Source of the DNA: Oscillospiraceae bacterium
GTDB lineage: Bacteria; Bacillota; Clostridia; Lachnospirales; Lachnospiraceae
DNA: 64,000 bases
Direction: 5' to 3'
Assembly (NCBI GenBank): GCA_021771715.1
Contig: JAETOO010000001.1
Coordinates: 62,001 to 126,000 of the forward strand
A model generated the notes under the pieces. That model was not told where the DNA came from, did no database searches, and saw only the letters and a program-made list of their open reading frames with translations. Below, one piece after another: positions 1 to 8,155 of this stretch (positions within the stretch are counted from its first letter, which is position 1; every line of letters starts with the position of its first letter). A program made the position numbers and the translations under genes.

Positions 1-2
1 AA

Positions 3-96
3 GAGGGTGCCGCAAAATTGCCGGCAATTACCACTACTGGTATACAATCGCACAGATACCAGTCATTGTGGATTTACCGCATTTTGCGACACCCTC
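3..96. repeat. Bipartite stem-loop repeat element, copy 1
   Basis: A 94-nt non-coding element downstream of the minus-strand ATPase gene. Outer arms at 3-18 (GAGGGTGCCGCAAAAT) and 81-96 pair at 15 of 16 positions. An inner hairpin CTGGTAT/ATACCAG lies at 37-43 and 56-62, and a perfect palindrome ATTGCCGGCAAT at 17-28. A second copy with the same outer motif, inner GGTAT/ATACC hairpin and spacing lies at 15319-15416. It may act as the transcription terminator of the ATPase gene, but no long U-run follows. Confidence 0.6.
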
Positions 97-118
97 AAAT
101 CATAACGTCTCTTATGCC

Positions 119-1321
119 TCAGCGTGCAGGCATGTCCTGCATCTCCCTGCACCATTCCGCGTATTCATCCAGTCTTTTTATAAAACCGCTGAACTCCGGC
201 ACGGTAAAATCCAATTCCTTATATCGGATCGGATAAATGATACCCTTACTGATTAGCTGGGCTCTTGTCGTGGAGATCGCTGTTACGCTCTTGTTCAGAT
301 TTTTGGCTATGTTAGAAATCGTACACGGCAATTCACCGCATTGCACCATAGCGAAAATAAACTTTTTGTCACTGTCCGCACATCTTTCGTATCGCACTCT
401 AAAAAATCCGTTATCAAGGGAATCGAAAAAATCACCAAGGCTCAGATCTACATCCTCTACCGTAATCTCATCTCCGGAAGCTTCTTTATAAACGATCTGG
501 CATAACTGCTGAATAAAAAACGGATAGCCCTTTGTAAGCACAATGATCCTGTTTACTGCCTCCTCCGTATATGTCACGCCGAATTTTTTCACTGGCTCCT
601 CGATTGCCTTCTTAGACTGCTCGGAATTTAGTGATCCAATCTCCTGATAAACAAATAGCCGTTCGGAATATGTCTTTTCATCTGACAGCATTTTGTATAT
701 TTTCGGTAAGCCGGCGCCGATAATCATCAAAGGATACCCTAACTGATTGCTGCGGTGCAAGGCGGCAATCAGCGATCCCAGTTCTTCCGTCTTCATATAC
801 TGAATTTCATCAATAAAAAAACAAATGGGAGTCTCCGACTCGTAAGCGGTTTCCCCAATGGAGGTAAAAACATCCGTCAGGCTCTGCGTAAGATTATTCG
901 ATTGATACAGTTCCCGATCCTGGACAGACAAAGAGAAAGAACTTCCATTCGGGTCAAACGAAATAACCAGAGATTTAATCGCATCCAAGGATTTCTTTAT
1001 CAGGCTTTTAAATTTTTCCTTTGCACTGACCTCCCGCAGGAAAGCCTGGGAACACGATGCGATCTGTGAAATAAAATCATTTCTCGTCTCGACCTCTATG
1101 TGCTTGCAGAAAATCCCTCTGTTCTCGGCAATTTTCTGGAGTCTGTTAATCAAAACCGTCTTTCCGACACCTCTTAAACCGCTGAAGATCACGGACTGTG
1201 TCGGAATATTCAGCGTAAGCGCTTTAAACATCTGGTCTACTGTGTAGATATCTGACTCTCTGCCGGCCAGGTAGGTAGGCATTACCCCAGCGCCAGGCCT
1301 GTAAGGGTTTATTTTAAACAT
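119..1321 (-). CDS. AAA-family (AAA_16/STAND-like) ATP-binding protein
   Basis: A 400-aa cytoplasmic P-loop ATPase. Walker A is GLRGVGKT at about residues 48-55 and Walker B is ICFFIDE at 166-172. The C-terminal ~130 residues look like a winged-helix-type region (ISNIAKNLNKSVTAISTTRA). The start was chosen at the ATG at 1321 because GGAGGTGA sits 7 nt upstream; an upstream in-frame ATG at 1384 has no such site. Related proteins are common orphan ATPases in Clostridia, and their substrate or partner is not known. It is transcribed divergently from the LacI regulator and has no obvious operon partner here. Family assignment is firm, function is not. Confidence 0.8.
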   Translation of the reverse strand: MFKINPYRPGAGVMPTYLAGRESDIYTVDQMFKALTLNIPTQSVIFSGLRGVGKTVLINRLQKIAENRGIFCKHIEVETRNDFISQIASCSQAFLREVSAKEKFKSLIKKSLDAIKSLVISFDPNGSSFSLSVQDRELYQSNNLTQSLTDVFTSIGETAYESETPICFFIDEIQYMKTEELGSLIAALHRSNQLGYPLMIIGAGLPKIYKMLSDEKTYSERLFVYQEIGSLNSEQSKKAIEEPVKKFGVTYTEEAVNRIIVLTKGYPFFIQQLCQIVYKEASGDEITVEDVDLSLGDFFDSLDNGFFRVRYERCADSDKKFIFAMVQCGELPCTISNIAKNLNKSVTAISTTRAQLISKGIIYPIRYKELDFTVPEFSGFIKRLDEYAEWCREMQDMPAR

Positions 1322-1544
1322 GGAATCACCTCCGAGACCATTATTGCATAGAACGCCGCTTTGGTCAATGCTCATCCGCTGCATTGCGCAAAAAAAATCC
1401 TATAAGCCAGCCTTGCGGCTCTTGGGACGCCATTTTTCTTTTTCATCCAGTAATCGTTATTTAATACACAAACTCCCTATCAGACACAACCCTTTCAGTC
1501 ACTTTATTGCTAAATCCATCGCCATTAACAGCAAATAATACTAC

Positions 1545-1573
1545 TTGCCAGAAGCACAGGATTTTGTCATAAT
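1545..1573 (+). promoter_or_regulatory. Predicted sigma-A promoter of the LacI-type regulator
   Basis: TTGCCA at 1545-1550 and CATAAT at 1568-1573 are separated by 17 bp and lie about 50 nt upstream of the regulator start codon. Confidence 0.55.
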
Positions 1574-1623
1574 AGTTTTATTCAGCGACTACCTTCTACA
1601 TTTCGAGAAACGAGGTGATCCTT

Positions 1624-2673
1624 TTGGCTTCCAATCGCGTACGGTTAAAAGATATCGCAGAGGTATACGGCTGTTCCATCAATACGGTTTCCAAAGCGCT
1701 CCGCAATTCTGAGGAGCTTCCGGAGTCAACCTGCAAAAAAATACAGGCAATCGCTCACAACATGGGTTATATACGGAACCGGCAGGCTTCCAGCCTGCGC
1801 TCTGGGCGCAGCCGAATCATTGCTGTCATTGTTTACGATATCCATAACGCTTATTTTTCTTCGCTGATCAGTGAAATTGAACTTGAACTGCGCCGTTCCG
1901 GCTACGATATGATGATTTTTTGCACACAGACAACGACCGCAGAAAAAGAACGCGGAATTGAAATGATTCAGATTGCACTTTCACAGTCTGTGGACGGTAT
2001 TTTGTATTTCCCATACTGGACGGATCAGGCGAACATTCAATACCTCGAAAGCAGCCGCGTCCCCTATGTGCTCGTCGGTCACTGGCTTCCAGACACCGAT
2101 TCCGACTGTGTACGCTGCGACGATTATGCAGGCGGTCGGCTTGCCGCCTCCCACCTGCTTGCGCTCGGCCATAAAAAGTTTGTCTATATCGCAGGAATGG
2201 ACAGCAACAGTGCACAACACGACCGCGAAAGCGGCTTCCGCGACGTATTGTCTTCAGCAGGTATCCCGGCCTCCGATGTTCTCACCATTCCGGGCAAGCT
2301 CTGGGACTGGGCAAATGAAAACGGAACTGTCCGCGAGCTGCTTCATCTGGAAACCTACACGGCTATTTTTACCTTCAATGACAATATCGCTTACCAGATT
2401 ATTAAACATTTCCGGAATCTCGGTATCCGGATTCCGGAAGATGTTTCGTTGGTCGGATGTGACCATCTCCGCAGATCCGTCGATTATCTGGAAAATCTCA
2501 CCAGTATCGCCTGCGATGAAAACTTCAGTCTTGCCAGAGAATCCGTGCAGGCTCTGCTAAATCGTATCCAGCAGCCGGATCGCCCGCGAAAGACAACGCT
2601 TCTTCCGGTAAAGCTATATGACGAACATACGACGCAAAGGCCGGAATGCCAGGCAGGACGGATTACCGGTTAA
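1624..2673 (+). CDS. LacI/GalR family transcriptional regulator
   Basis: A sugar-responsive repressor: N-terminal LacI helix-turn-helix (LKDIAEVYGCSINTVSKAL, residues 8-26), hinge helix (RNRQASSLRSGRS), then a periplasmic-binding-protein-like effector domain to the end. I chose the TTG at 1624, since GAGGTG ends 6 nt before it. An upstream in-frame GTG at 1615 overlaps that ribosome-binding site and would add three residues. The gene converges with, and overlaps by 11 bp, the glycosidase gene at the end of the adjacent sugar operon. The palindromic operator at the promoter of that operon (7856-7873) is of the type LacI proteins bind, so this regulator is the likely repressor. Its effector sugar is unknown. 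Confidence 0.92.
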   Translation: MASNRVRLKDIAEVYGCSINTVSKALRNSEELPESTCKKIQAIAHNMGYIRNRQASSLRSGRSRIIAVIVYDIHNAYFSSLISEIELELRRSGYDMMIFCTQTTTAEKERGIEMIQIALSQSVDGILYFPYWTDQANIQYLESSRVPYVLVGHWLPDTDSDCVRCDDYAGGRLAASHLLALGHKKFVYIAGMDSNSAQHDRESGFRDVLSSAGIPASDVLTIPGKLWDWANENGTVRELLHLETYTAIFTFNDNIAYQIIKHFRNLGIRIPEDVSLVGCDHLRRSVDYLENLTSIACDENFSLARESVQALLNRIQQPDRPRKTTLLPVKLYDEHTTQRPECQAGRITG

Positions 2674-3673
2674 ATCCGAAATCCTCCTGCCGCAGGTATG
2701 CCATTCCAATCTGCTCCACGCACCAGATCTCCTCATCGTAGCGTGCTCCATTGTACCACATGATCCATTTCTCGCCATCCCACAGCACGTACGGCTTGTA
2801 AACAGACAAACCGTCCCATGTCCCTGCATCCGGCGCAACAATCGGATTTTCCGGATGCTTCTCCCAGCCGGTAATCCCGTCTTTTGACCGCGCCATGCCG
2901 ACCTGTGCCCGTTCCTCATGCATGTGCCCGATGTAAAACATATAATACCACCCGCCATGCTTTAAAACATGGCATGCACACACCTTGTGCTGCTCCCACA
3001 GGTTATTCGGATCCGGCTCAAGGATCGGATTCGATTCCCGCTTTTCCCAGACAATTCCATCCTTACTCTCAGCATATCCTATTGCAATCGGCTCATGATT
3101 GTTTCCTCCGGAATACCACATTTTAAACAAATCCGTCTCTTCCTCATAAAGCACATGCGGACACATAATCGCATGCTCCTCCCACGTCTGCGTGCAGACC
3201 ATAACCGGCCGGCCACCGTTTGCCCGCACCCAGTGCACCCCATCCCTGCTCGTTGCAAGGCCGATCAGAGATACACCATCCTCCATATAGGGACGCATCT
3301 GTCCGGAGTACCACATGTAATAAATTCCGTCCTTCTTCACAACAGACGGACGGTTCAGCTCATCCGCCTCCCAGTCACTGCCCGCGATCGGAGCAAGCAC
3401 GGTTCTCGGCGCATCCCAGTTGACTCCATCCTTGCTTTCGCAGTATGCAATCGAACGCTCGGTTCTCCAGGACAGCCACATCTTATAGATGCCATCTTCC
3501 TGCATAACCGAAACATCAAACAGTACACCGTACTGGTCAGAAACCACCGGATTTTTCTTTTCCTTTTCCCAGCCTCCGCGTGTTCCGTACTGATAATGCT
3601 TCGTGTTTTCCCATACCTCATAATATTCCATTTTCTGATCTGGAGTAAAAGTCTCCGGTGCTTTCAGCTTCAT
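2663..3673 (-). CDS. Glycosidase with five-bladed beta-propeller fold (GH43/GH130-like)
   Basis: A 336-aa cytoplasmic protein with no signal peptide. Repeated blade motifs of the type YKMWLSW..., YYMWYSG..., FKMWYSGG, YYMFYIG and WIMWYNG, each followed by SKDG-V-W, mark a beta-propeller glycoside hydrolase/phosphorylase fold related to GH43, GH32/68 and GH130. It is the last gene of the minus-strand sugar operon, 18 nt after the aldo/keto reductase, with an AGGAGGAG site before its ATG. It probably acts on an oligosaccharide imported by the upstream CUT1 transporter. Glycosidase and phosphorylase activities cannot be told apart from sequence alone. Its 3' end overlaps the convergent LacI gene by 11 bp. 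Confidence 0.8.
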   Translation of the reverse strand: MKLKAPETFTPDQKMEYYEVWENTKHYQYGTRGGWEKEKKNPVVSDQYGVLFDVSVMQEDGIYKMWLSWRTERSIAYCESKDGVNWDAPRTVLAPIAGSDWEADELNRPSVVKKDGIYYMWYSGQMRPYMEDGVSLIGLATSRDGVHWVRANGGRPVMVCTQTWEEHAIMCPHVLYEEETDLFKMWYSGGNNHEPIAIGYAESKDGIVWEKRESNPILEPDPNNLWEQHKVCACHVLKHGGWYYMFYIGHMHEERAQVGMARSKDGITGWEKHPENPIVAPDAGTWDGLSVYKPYVLWDGEKWIMWYNGARYDEEIWCVEQIGMAYLRQEDFGFNR

Positions 3674-3691
3674 CTGTCTCCTCCTATCGCA

Positions 3692-4522
3692 CTATATTCC
3701 AAAAGATTCCTCGTACTGACGATACGGCTCCGGCAGGGACATACAATCCCTGTTCATCGCATCAATGCGGACGATATCCTCCTGCTCCATCGAAAATTCA
3801 AAAACTTCGAGATTTTCCTTCAGCCTTTCCCGGTGAATTGTTTTGGGAAGCGGTATGACATGCTTTGCTATAATCCAACTAAGAATTACCTGCGCCGATG
3901 TCTTTCCATACTTCCTTGCAATCTCACACAATTCTTCCTTCCTCAAAAGTGCGCCCTGCATAAACGGCCCGTACGCTTCCATCAAGATCCTTCTCTCATC
4001 ACAGTATTTTTTCAGCATACGGTATTGATTCAGCGGATGGAACTCAACCTGATTAATCTCTGGCCTTGGCAGCCCTGCATGCTTGAAAATCTCCAGATGC
4101 GCAATCCTGAAATTGCTCACTCCGACCGTCCGGATCCACCCTTTTTCTTTCATCTCCCAAAGCTCTTCCCACGCACGCTCCATACCAAGGCAGGGCCAGT
4201 GAATCAACAGAATATCAATATAATCTGACTGCAGCTCCCGCAGCATCCGCTCCACCGCCTTCTGTGTCATTCCCGCCTGAATGGCATCCGGAAACAGCTT
4301 CGTAGTGAGATAGTATTCCTCCCTTGAAAGTCCCACATTCTTAATCACTTTTCCCAGTTCTTCTTCATTTCCGTAGTAGTCTGCCGTATCAAACAAACGA
4401 TATCCCAGCGCAGCCGCATCCCGGATGCAGCGCTCCAAAACGCCATTCTCCGACGGTACCTGAAAAAGTCCAAGCCCCAGCTGCGGGATTTTTCTTCCAC
4501 TTTCCAGCTCTCTGTATTTCAT
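3692..4522 (-). CDS. Aldo/keto reductase
   Basis: A 276-aa NAD(P)H-dependent oxidoreductase with a TIM barrel. The catalytic tetrad is visible: Asp45 and Tyr50 in FDTADYYGNE, Lys75 in TTKLF, and His in LLIHWP at about 108. The conserved GVSNFR and N-Q-VEFHP motifs follow, and the cofactor-binding tail is PLPKTIHRERLKENLEVF. The length is normal for the family. It lies 9 nt after a sugar ABC permease and before a glycosidase, so it probably reduces or interconverts a sugar or sugar-derived aldehyde. Substrate cannot be inferred. Confidence 0.93.
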   Translation of the reverse strand: MKYRELESGRKIPQLGLGLFQVPSENGVLERCIRDAAALGYRLFDTADYYGNEEELGKVIKNVGLSREEYYLTTKLFPDAIQAGMTQKAVERMLRELQSDYIDILLIHWPCLGMERAWEELWEMKEKGWIRTVGVSNFRIAHLEIFKHAGLPRPEINQVEFHPLNQYRMLKKYCDERRILMEAYGPFMQGALLRKEELCEIARKYGKTSAQVILSWIIAKHVIPLPKTIHRERLKENLEVFEFSMEQEDIVRIDAMNRDCMSLPEPYRQYEESFGI

Positions 4523-4531
4523 TCTGCACCT

Positions 4532-5398
4532 CTATCCTTTCAACGCTCCAGCCGTCATTCCCTGAATTACCTGCTCCTGAAACAAGGTATAGATCACGAC
4601 TGCCGGAACAATCATAATTGTAATACCTGCAGTCAGTACATTATAGTCATCTGAAAAGGAAGCGCGCAGATTGTAAACCGCCAGACTGATCGTGCGCAGA
4701 TTTTCCTTCGAGCAAATCGTCATCCCAAGAAGCAGATCATTCCAACAATTCACAAACGCCAGCATACCGGCGGTCGCAAGCGCGGGCTTGCTGAGCGGAA
4801 ACGCAACTCTGACAAATGCCTGAAGCCCTGAACACCCGTCGATCTCAGCCGCCTGCAAAAGCTCATCCGGAAGATTTCGCATAAACGCAGTCAGAATAAA
4901 AATAGACATTGACAGATTCGACACCGCATACGCAATAATCAGCGCACTCCTGGTGTTTCCCATCCCAAGTCTGCTGTAAATTACATTCAGCGGAATCAGC
5001 ACCGCATGCAGAGGGATCAAAAGCCCGAAAGAAAAAAACGCATATAACGCTTTATTCGGACGAATTTTCGCAAACCGATACGAAGTCGTCGAACTTAAAA
5101 GCAGAACCAGTACTACAGAAGCCGCACAGTAAAATAAGCTGTTGGACAGCGACCGCGACAGCCCGCCGCCCTGCCAGGCCTGCAAAAAAGCATCAATCTG
5201 ATAGTGATGCGGCAGTGAAAACGGCTGCCCGTAAATTTCACTGTTCGTCTTAAAGGAGGACATCAGCACCCAGAAAAACGGAACCAGAGTCGTCGCCGCA
5301 AACATTCCCAGTATGATCAGCTTCACAGTCAGAAACGCACAGGACTTATATCGGATTCGTCTGTTTCTCTTTCCAATTTGATTTTTCTGATTTGACAT
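4532..5398 (-). CDS. Sugar ABC transporter permease, MalG/CUT1 type
   Basis: A 288-aa integral membrane protein with about six transmembrane helices (first at about 25-48). The cytoplasmic EAA loop is AAEIDGCSGLQAFVRVAFPLS. It is the second permease of a carbohydrate importer with the genes at 5410-6327 and 6501-7811. It ends in TAGALKG, typical of MalG-like subunits. No ATPase is encoded in the operon, so a shared MsmK-like ATPase elsewhere is expected, as is common for CUT1 systems. Confidence 0.93.
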   Translation of the reverse strand: MSNQKNQIGKRNRRIRYKSCAFLTVKLIILGMFAATTLVPFFWVLMSSFKTNSEIYGQPFSLPHHYQIDAFLQAWQGGGLSRSLSNSLFYCAASVVLVLLLSSTTSYRFAKIRPNKALYAFFSFGLLIPLHAVLIPLNVIYSRLGMGNTRSALIIAYAVSNLSMSIFILTAFMRNLPDELLQAAEIDGCSGLQAFVRVAFPLSKPALATAGMLAFVNCWNDLLLGMTICSKENLRTISLAVYNLRASFSDDYNVLTAGITIMIVPAVVIYTLFQEQVIQGMTAGALKG

Positions 5399-5409
5399 AT
5401 GGCTCCTCC

Positions 5410-6327
5410 TTACGTCACAGACTCTTCGTCCTTATGATAAAACATCCAGTTAATCACTCTCGTACACAGAAATGCCAGAAGAAGGATCACCAGACCGGCT
5501 GCCGAACCAAGCCCAAGCTTCTGTCTGCTGTACGCCTGCTTATACATAAATACCGCCAGAAACGATGACGACACACCCGGCCCTCCCATTGTCATTACAT
5601 AGGAATGGTCAAAGGCTTTCAGACATCCGGTCACCATAAAGATCAGACTGACCTGAAGCATATCCTTGATCAGCGGATACACAATGCGGAAAAACAATAC
5701 AACCGTATTGGAGCCGTCAATAATTGCACTCTCAATTATTTCCTCCGGAATCGCTTTCATCCCCGCAAGAATAATCACGACATGATAGCCGATAAACTGC
5801 CAGATAATGATAAACGAAACCACCAGAAGCGCCGTTGTCTTATTGGAAAGCCACGGAAGCGCCCAGTCGTGCAGGCCCAGTTCATGCAGCACAAAATTGA
5901 TCGGACCAAGATCCGCATTAAACAGAAGCGAGAACATAACGCCGATCGCCGTAGCTGAAATGACAGAAGGCAGAAAGAATACGGACCGGAAAAACCGCAT
6001 ACCCGGTTTTGTGCGATACAGCAAATAAGAAAAAAACAGTGCTGACGTCAACTGAAATCCCAGATGCAGCACAATTAGAATCACAGAATTTCTAAAGGAT
6101 ATCCAGAAATCTCTGTTGTGAAGCAGATTTGTGTAATTGCTGATACCTATGTACTTGATCGCTCCTGCTCCGCTCCATTTTGTAAAGGACAGGTAAAGCG
6201 CACCAAAAATAGGTACGATCATAAACATGACAAATAAAACAAGACTTGGCAGTGTAAACGCCAGAGCAAGCGCCCTCTCATGTCTTTTTCTTGCCGATTT
6301 CCCACTTCTGGGCGATATCATTTTCAA
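5410..6327 (-). CDS. Sugar ABC transporter permease, MalF/UgpA type
   Basis: A 305-aa inner-membrane permease with six predicted helices and an EAA loop ESAIIDGSNTVVLFFRIVYPL near residue 200. It pairs with the downstream permease (11-nt gap) to form the channel of a CUT1 sugar importer. The start is uncertain by two codons: TTG at 6327 has GGGAG at good spacing, while the ATG at 6321 has it at 12 nt. A hairpin separates it from the binding-protein gene, which probably lowers permease expression relative to the binding protein. Confidence 0.92.
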   Translation of the reverse strand: MKMISPRSGKSARKRHERALALAFTLPSLVLFVMFMIVPIFGALYLSFTKWSGAGAIKYIGISNYTNLLHNRDFWISFRNSVILIVLHLGFQLTSALFFSYLLYRTKPGMRFFRSVFFLPSVISATAIGVMFSLLFNADLGPINFVLHELGLHDWALPWLSNKTTALLVVSFIIIWQFIGYHVVIILAGMKAIPEEIIESAIIDGSNTVVLFFRIVYPLIKDMLQVSLIFMVTGCLKAFDHSYVMTMGGPGVSSSFLAVFMYKQAYSRQKLGLGSAAGLVILLLAFLCTRVINWMFYHKDEESVT

Positions 6328-6435
6328 TCTTTTCTCCCTTCCTCCATGCTCAGAGTTCCATAAAATATCAATTTCCCTTTATAGGATCCATACTCCATTT
6401 AACCCTGCCTCATTTTCTGACTTTGCCAAAAACAC

Positions 6436-6476
6436 GGAGGATGCTGCAAAGCAATGAAGAATTTGCAGCATCCTCC
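6436..6476 (-). terminator. Strong hairpin between binding-protein and permease genes (partial terminator)
   Basis: A 15-bp perfect stem, GGAGGATGCTGCAAA at 6436-6450 with its complement at 6462-6476, and an 11-nt loop. On the minus strand it is followed by GTGTTTTTGG. It lies 24 nt after the binding-protein stop codon, inside the operon, and likely terminates part of the transcription. Confidence 0.75.
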
Positions 6477-6500
6477 TGACCTTTACCTGCTATTAACTAC

Positions 6501-7811
6501 TTACTCTCGGTTCGACTCCAGCGAATTCTGTACATAGTCTACATACTCATCAATGGTCATCGTTCCTGCGATAAATTCATCCAGTCCGCTCTGATAATCC
6601 GCCCATACACTGGCATTCGGAATAGCCGCCATATGTGTCAGAACGCCTTCTCTTGTGCTGTTCCTCGAAACAACCTCCTGCACAACCGGGTCTACCAGAG
6701 AAACGTCGTAATCACAGTCAACCAGCGTCGGAACTACCCCGTCATTGATAAATGTGATTGCCTGGAACTCCGGTCCGCAGTACCACTCCACAAAATCAAC
6801 GATCGCCGCACGCTTCGCCTCATCCTCAAAGCTCTTTTTGTTGATCATAAGACCTGCGCCGCAGTAAGGCTCAGACAGATTTGAGGTGTCCGCATTTGTC
6901 TCATCTACTTTCAGCATATCACAAAGCTCCCATTCAAATCCATCGCCAATGCCCGCAATACCGCCAGCCCAGCTCCAGGAAAACAGCGCTTTGCCCTCTG
7001 TAAACAGTGCCCAGTACGGACCCCAGTCGCCGTTTGCGATCGTATCCTGCGGCAGGCAGTTCGCTTCCTTCAGATCAGAAACTACCTGAAGCGCTTTTCT
7101 GAAGTTTTCCGTGTCCACATTCCAGGATTCGCTGATGTCAAGCAGCTCTTCCCTTGCGCCCTCATACTGCCAGTAGATCTGATCTACCCACCAGTGTCCC
7201 GGATTTCCGCCCTTGCAACCCATTGCAAGCGGAATATAACCTGCTTCATTAATCTGATCTGATACCGCAATCAACTCATTATAGGTCTTCGGCATCTCAA
7301 TTCCGAGCTCATTCAGAATTGTTTTATTTACAACCCAGTTACTCTCCAGATTGTCCACCGGCAGGCAGTAATTCTTGCCGTTTACCGTCGTCTGATCCCA
7401 CAGTGGAGCCTTGAAGCTCTCCCTGGAAAGCTTTTCGCTCGCCTCAAAAAACTCATCTACCGTAATCAGCAGGTCCGCATCAATCATATTTCCCGCGTCA
7501 GAAGCTGCACCCCAGTACCACATAATATCCGGCAGGTTCTCGCTCGCCATATCTGTAGCGATCTTTGTCTTCAGATCATCGCCGGCAACCACTTCCTGCT
7601 CTACAATATACCGGTCTGCAACGGAAGCAATATATCCGTCCAGCGCATCAACAATCACCTGCATTCCCTCGCTGCTAGCGGTATCCTGATGTGCAAACCG
7701 GATCGTCGGAATTTCCTCTGCCGCAGCACTCATTCCAAACGCAGCAGTCATCATCATGCCTAACGCAAGCCCTCCGGAATACAATTTCTTTCTGTTTTCT
7801 TTCCTGATCAT
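6501..7811 (-). CDS. Extracellular sugar-binding protein of a CUT1 ABC importer
   Basis: A 436-aa SBP_bac_1-type solute-binding protein. It has an N-terminal signal sequence (basic MIRKENRKK, hydrophobic core about 13-30, AAA-EE cleavage region) but no clear lipobox cysteine, which is unusual for a Gram-positive binding protein. It is the first gene of the operon. The promoter and palindromic operator lie immediately upstream, and a hairpin follows its stop codon. Tandem tryptophans (WYWGAA, GHWWVDQIYWQYEG) suit carbohydrate stacking. The sugar is unknown; neighbours suggest an oligosaccharide cleaved by a GH43/GH130-like enzyme. Confidence 0.93.
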   Translation of the reverse strand: MIRKENRKKLYSGGLALGMMMTAAFGMSAAAEEIPTIRFAHQDTASSEGMQVIVDALDGYIASVADRYIVEQEVVAGDDLKTKIATDMASENLPDIMWYWGAASDAGNMIDADLLITVDEFFEASEKLSRESFKAPLWDQTTVNGKNYCLPVDNLESNWVVNKTILNELGIEMPKTYNELIAVSDQINEAGYIPLAMGCKGGNPGHWWVDQIYWQYEGAREELLDISESWNVDTENFRKALQVVSDLKEANCLPQDTIANGDWGPYWALFTEGKALFSWSWAGGIAGIGDGFEWELCDMLKVDETNADTSNLSEPYCGAGLMINKKSFEDEAKRAAIVDFVEWYCGPEFQAITFINDGVVPTLVDCDYDVSLVDPVVQEVVSRNSTREGVLTHMAAIPNASVWADYQSGLDEFIAGTMTIDEYVDYVQNSLESNRE

Positions 7812-7855
7812 ACCTTCTCCTCCATTTTTTCATGCTCACGATCAGTTCCTGTTAC

Positions 7856-7873
7856 ATTAACGTTAACGTTTAA
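7856..7873. promoter_or_regulatory. Palindromic LacI-type operator
   Basis: TTAACGTTAA (7857-7866) is a perfect palindrome with a central CpG, and AACGTTAACGTT (7859-7870) is a second, overlapping one. It sits just downstream of the -10 box of the sugar operon promoter, at roughly +8 to +25, where a bound repressor would block transcription. LacI-family operators characteristically have a central CG. Confidence 0.6.
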
Positions 7874-7887
7874 AAGTACTTTCATAT

Positions 7888-7916
7888 AATTTATATCTTT
7901 TTTACCATATTGTCAA
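7888..7916 (-). promoter_or_regulatory. Promoter of the sugar ABC operon
   Basis: On the minus strand, a perfect TTGACA (7911-7916) and TAAATT (7888-7893) are separated by exactly 17 bp in AT-rich DNA. Transcription would start near 7880, about 70 nt before the binding-protein ATG. Confidence 0.75.
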
Positions 7917-8043
7917 TATATTTTTCTATTCTTTTGTATATATTTTTTATGTAAAAATAAAAACATACTCAAATTTTTATAACTGCTGCCATCTCTCCGT
8001 CTTTTGGATTTCATCTTTTCTAAATGATGGGGAAATCAAAAAA

Positions 8044-8079
8044 ATGCTAAGCCATAGGTCTTAATCCTTGGCTTAGCAT
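8044..8079 (-). terminator. Rho-independent terminator of the MATE gene
   Basis: An 11-bp perfect stem (ATGCTAAGCCA at 8044-8054, complement at 8069-8079). On the minus strand it is followed by TTTTTTTGATTT. It ends the unit that contains the MATE transporter. Confidence 0.85.
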
Positions 8080-8155
8080 CCTATTTTACCACTCAACTTT
8101 GAAAGTCAGATACCATTTTCGTCAGAACATTTCATCATAAAAGAACAGCGCGATC

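Noticed and set aside
6505-6525. GGTTCGACTCC, resembling a tRNA T-arm
   Set aside because: It is inside the 3' end of the sugar-binding protein gene and no acceptor, D or anticodon arm surrounds it.
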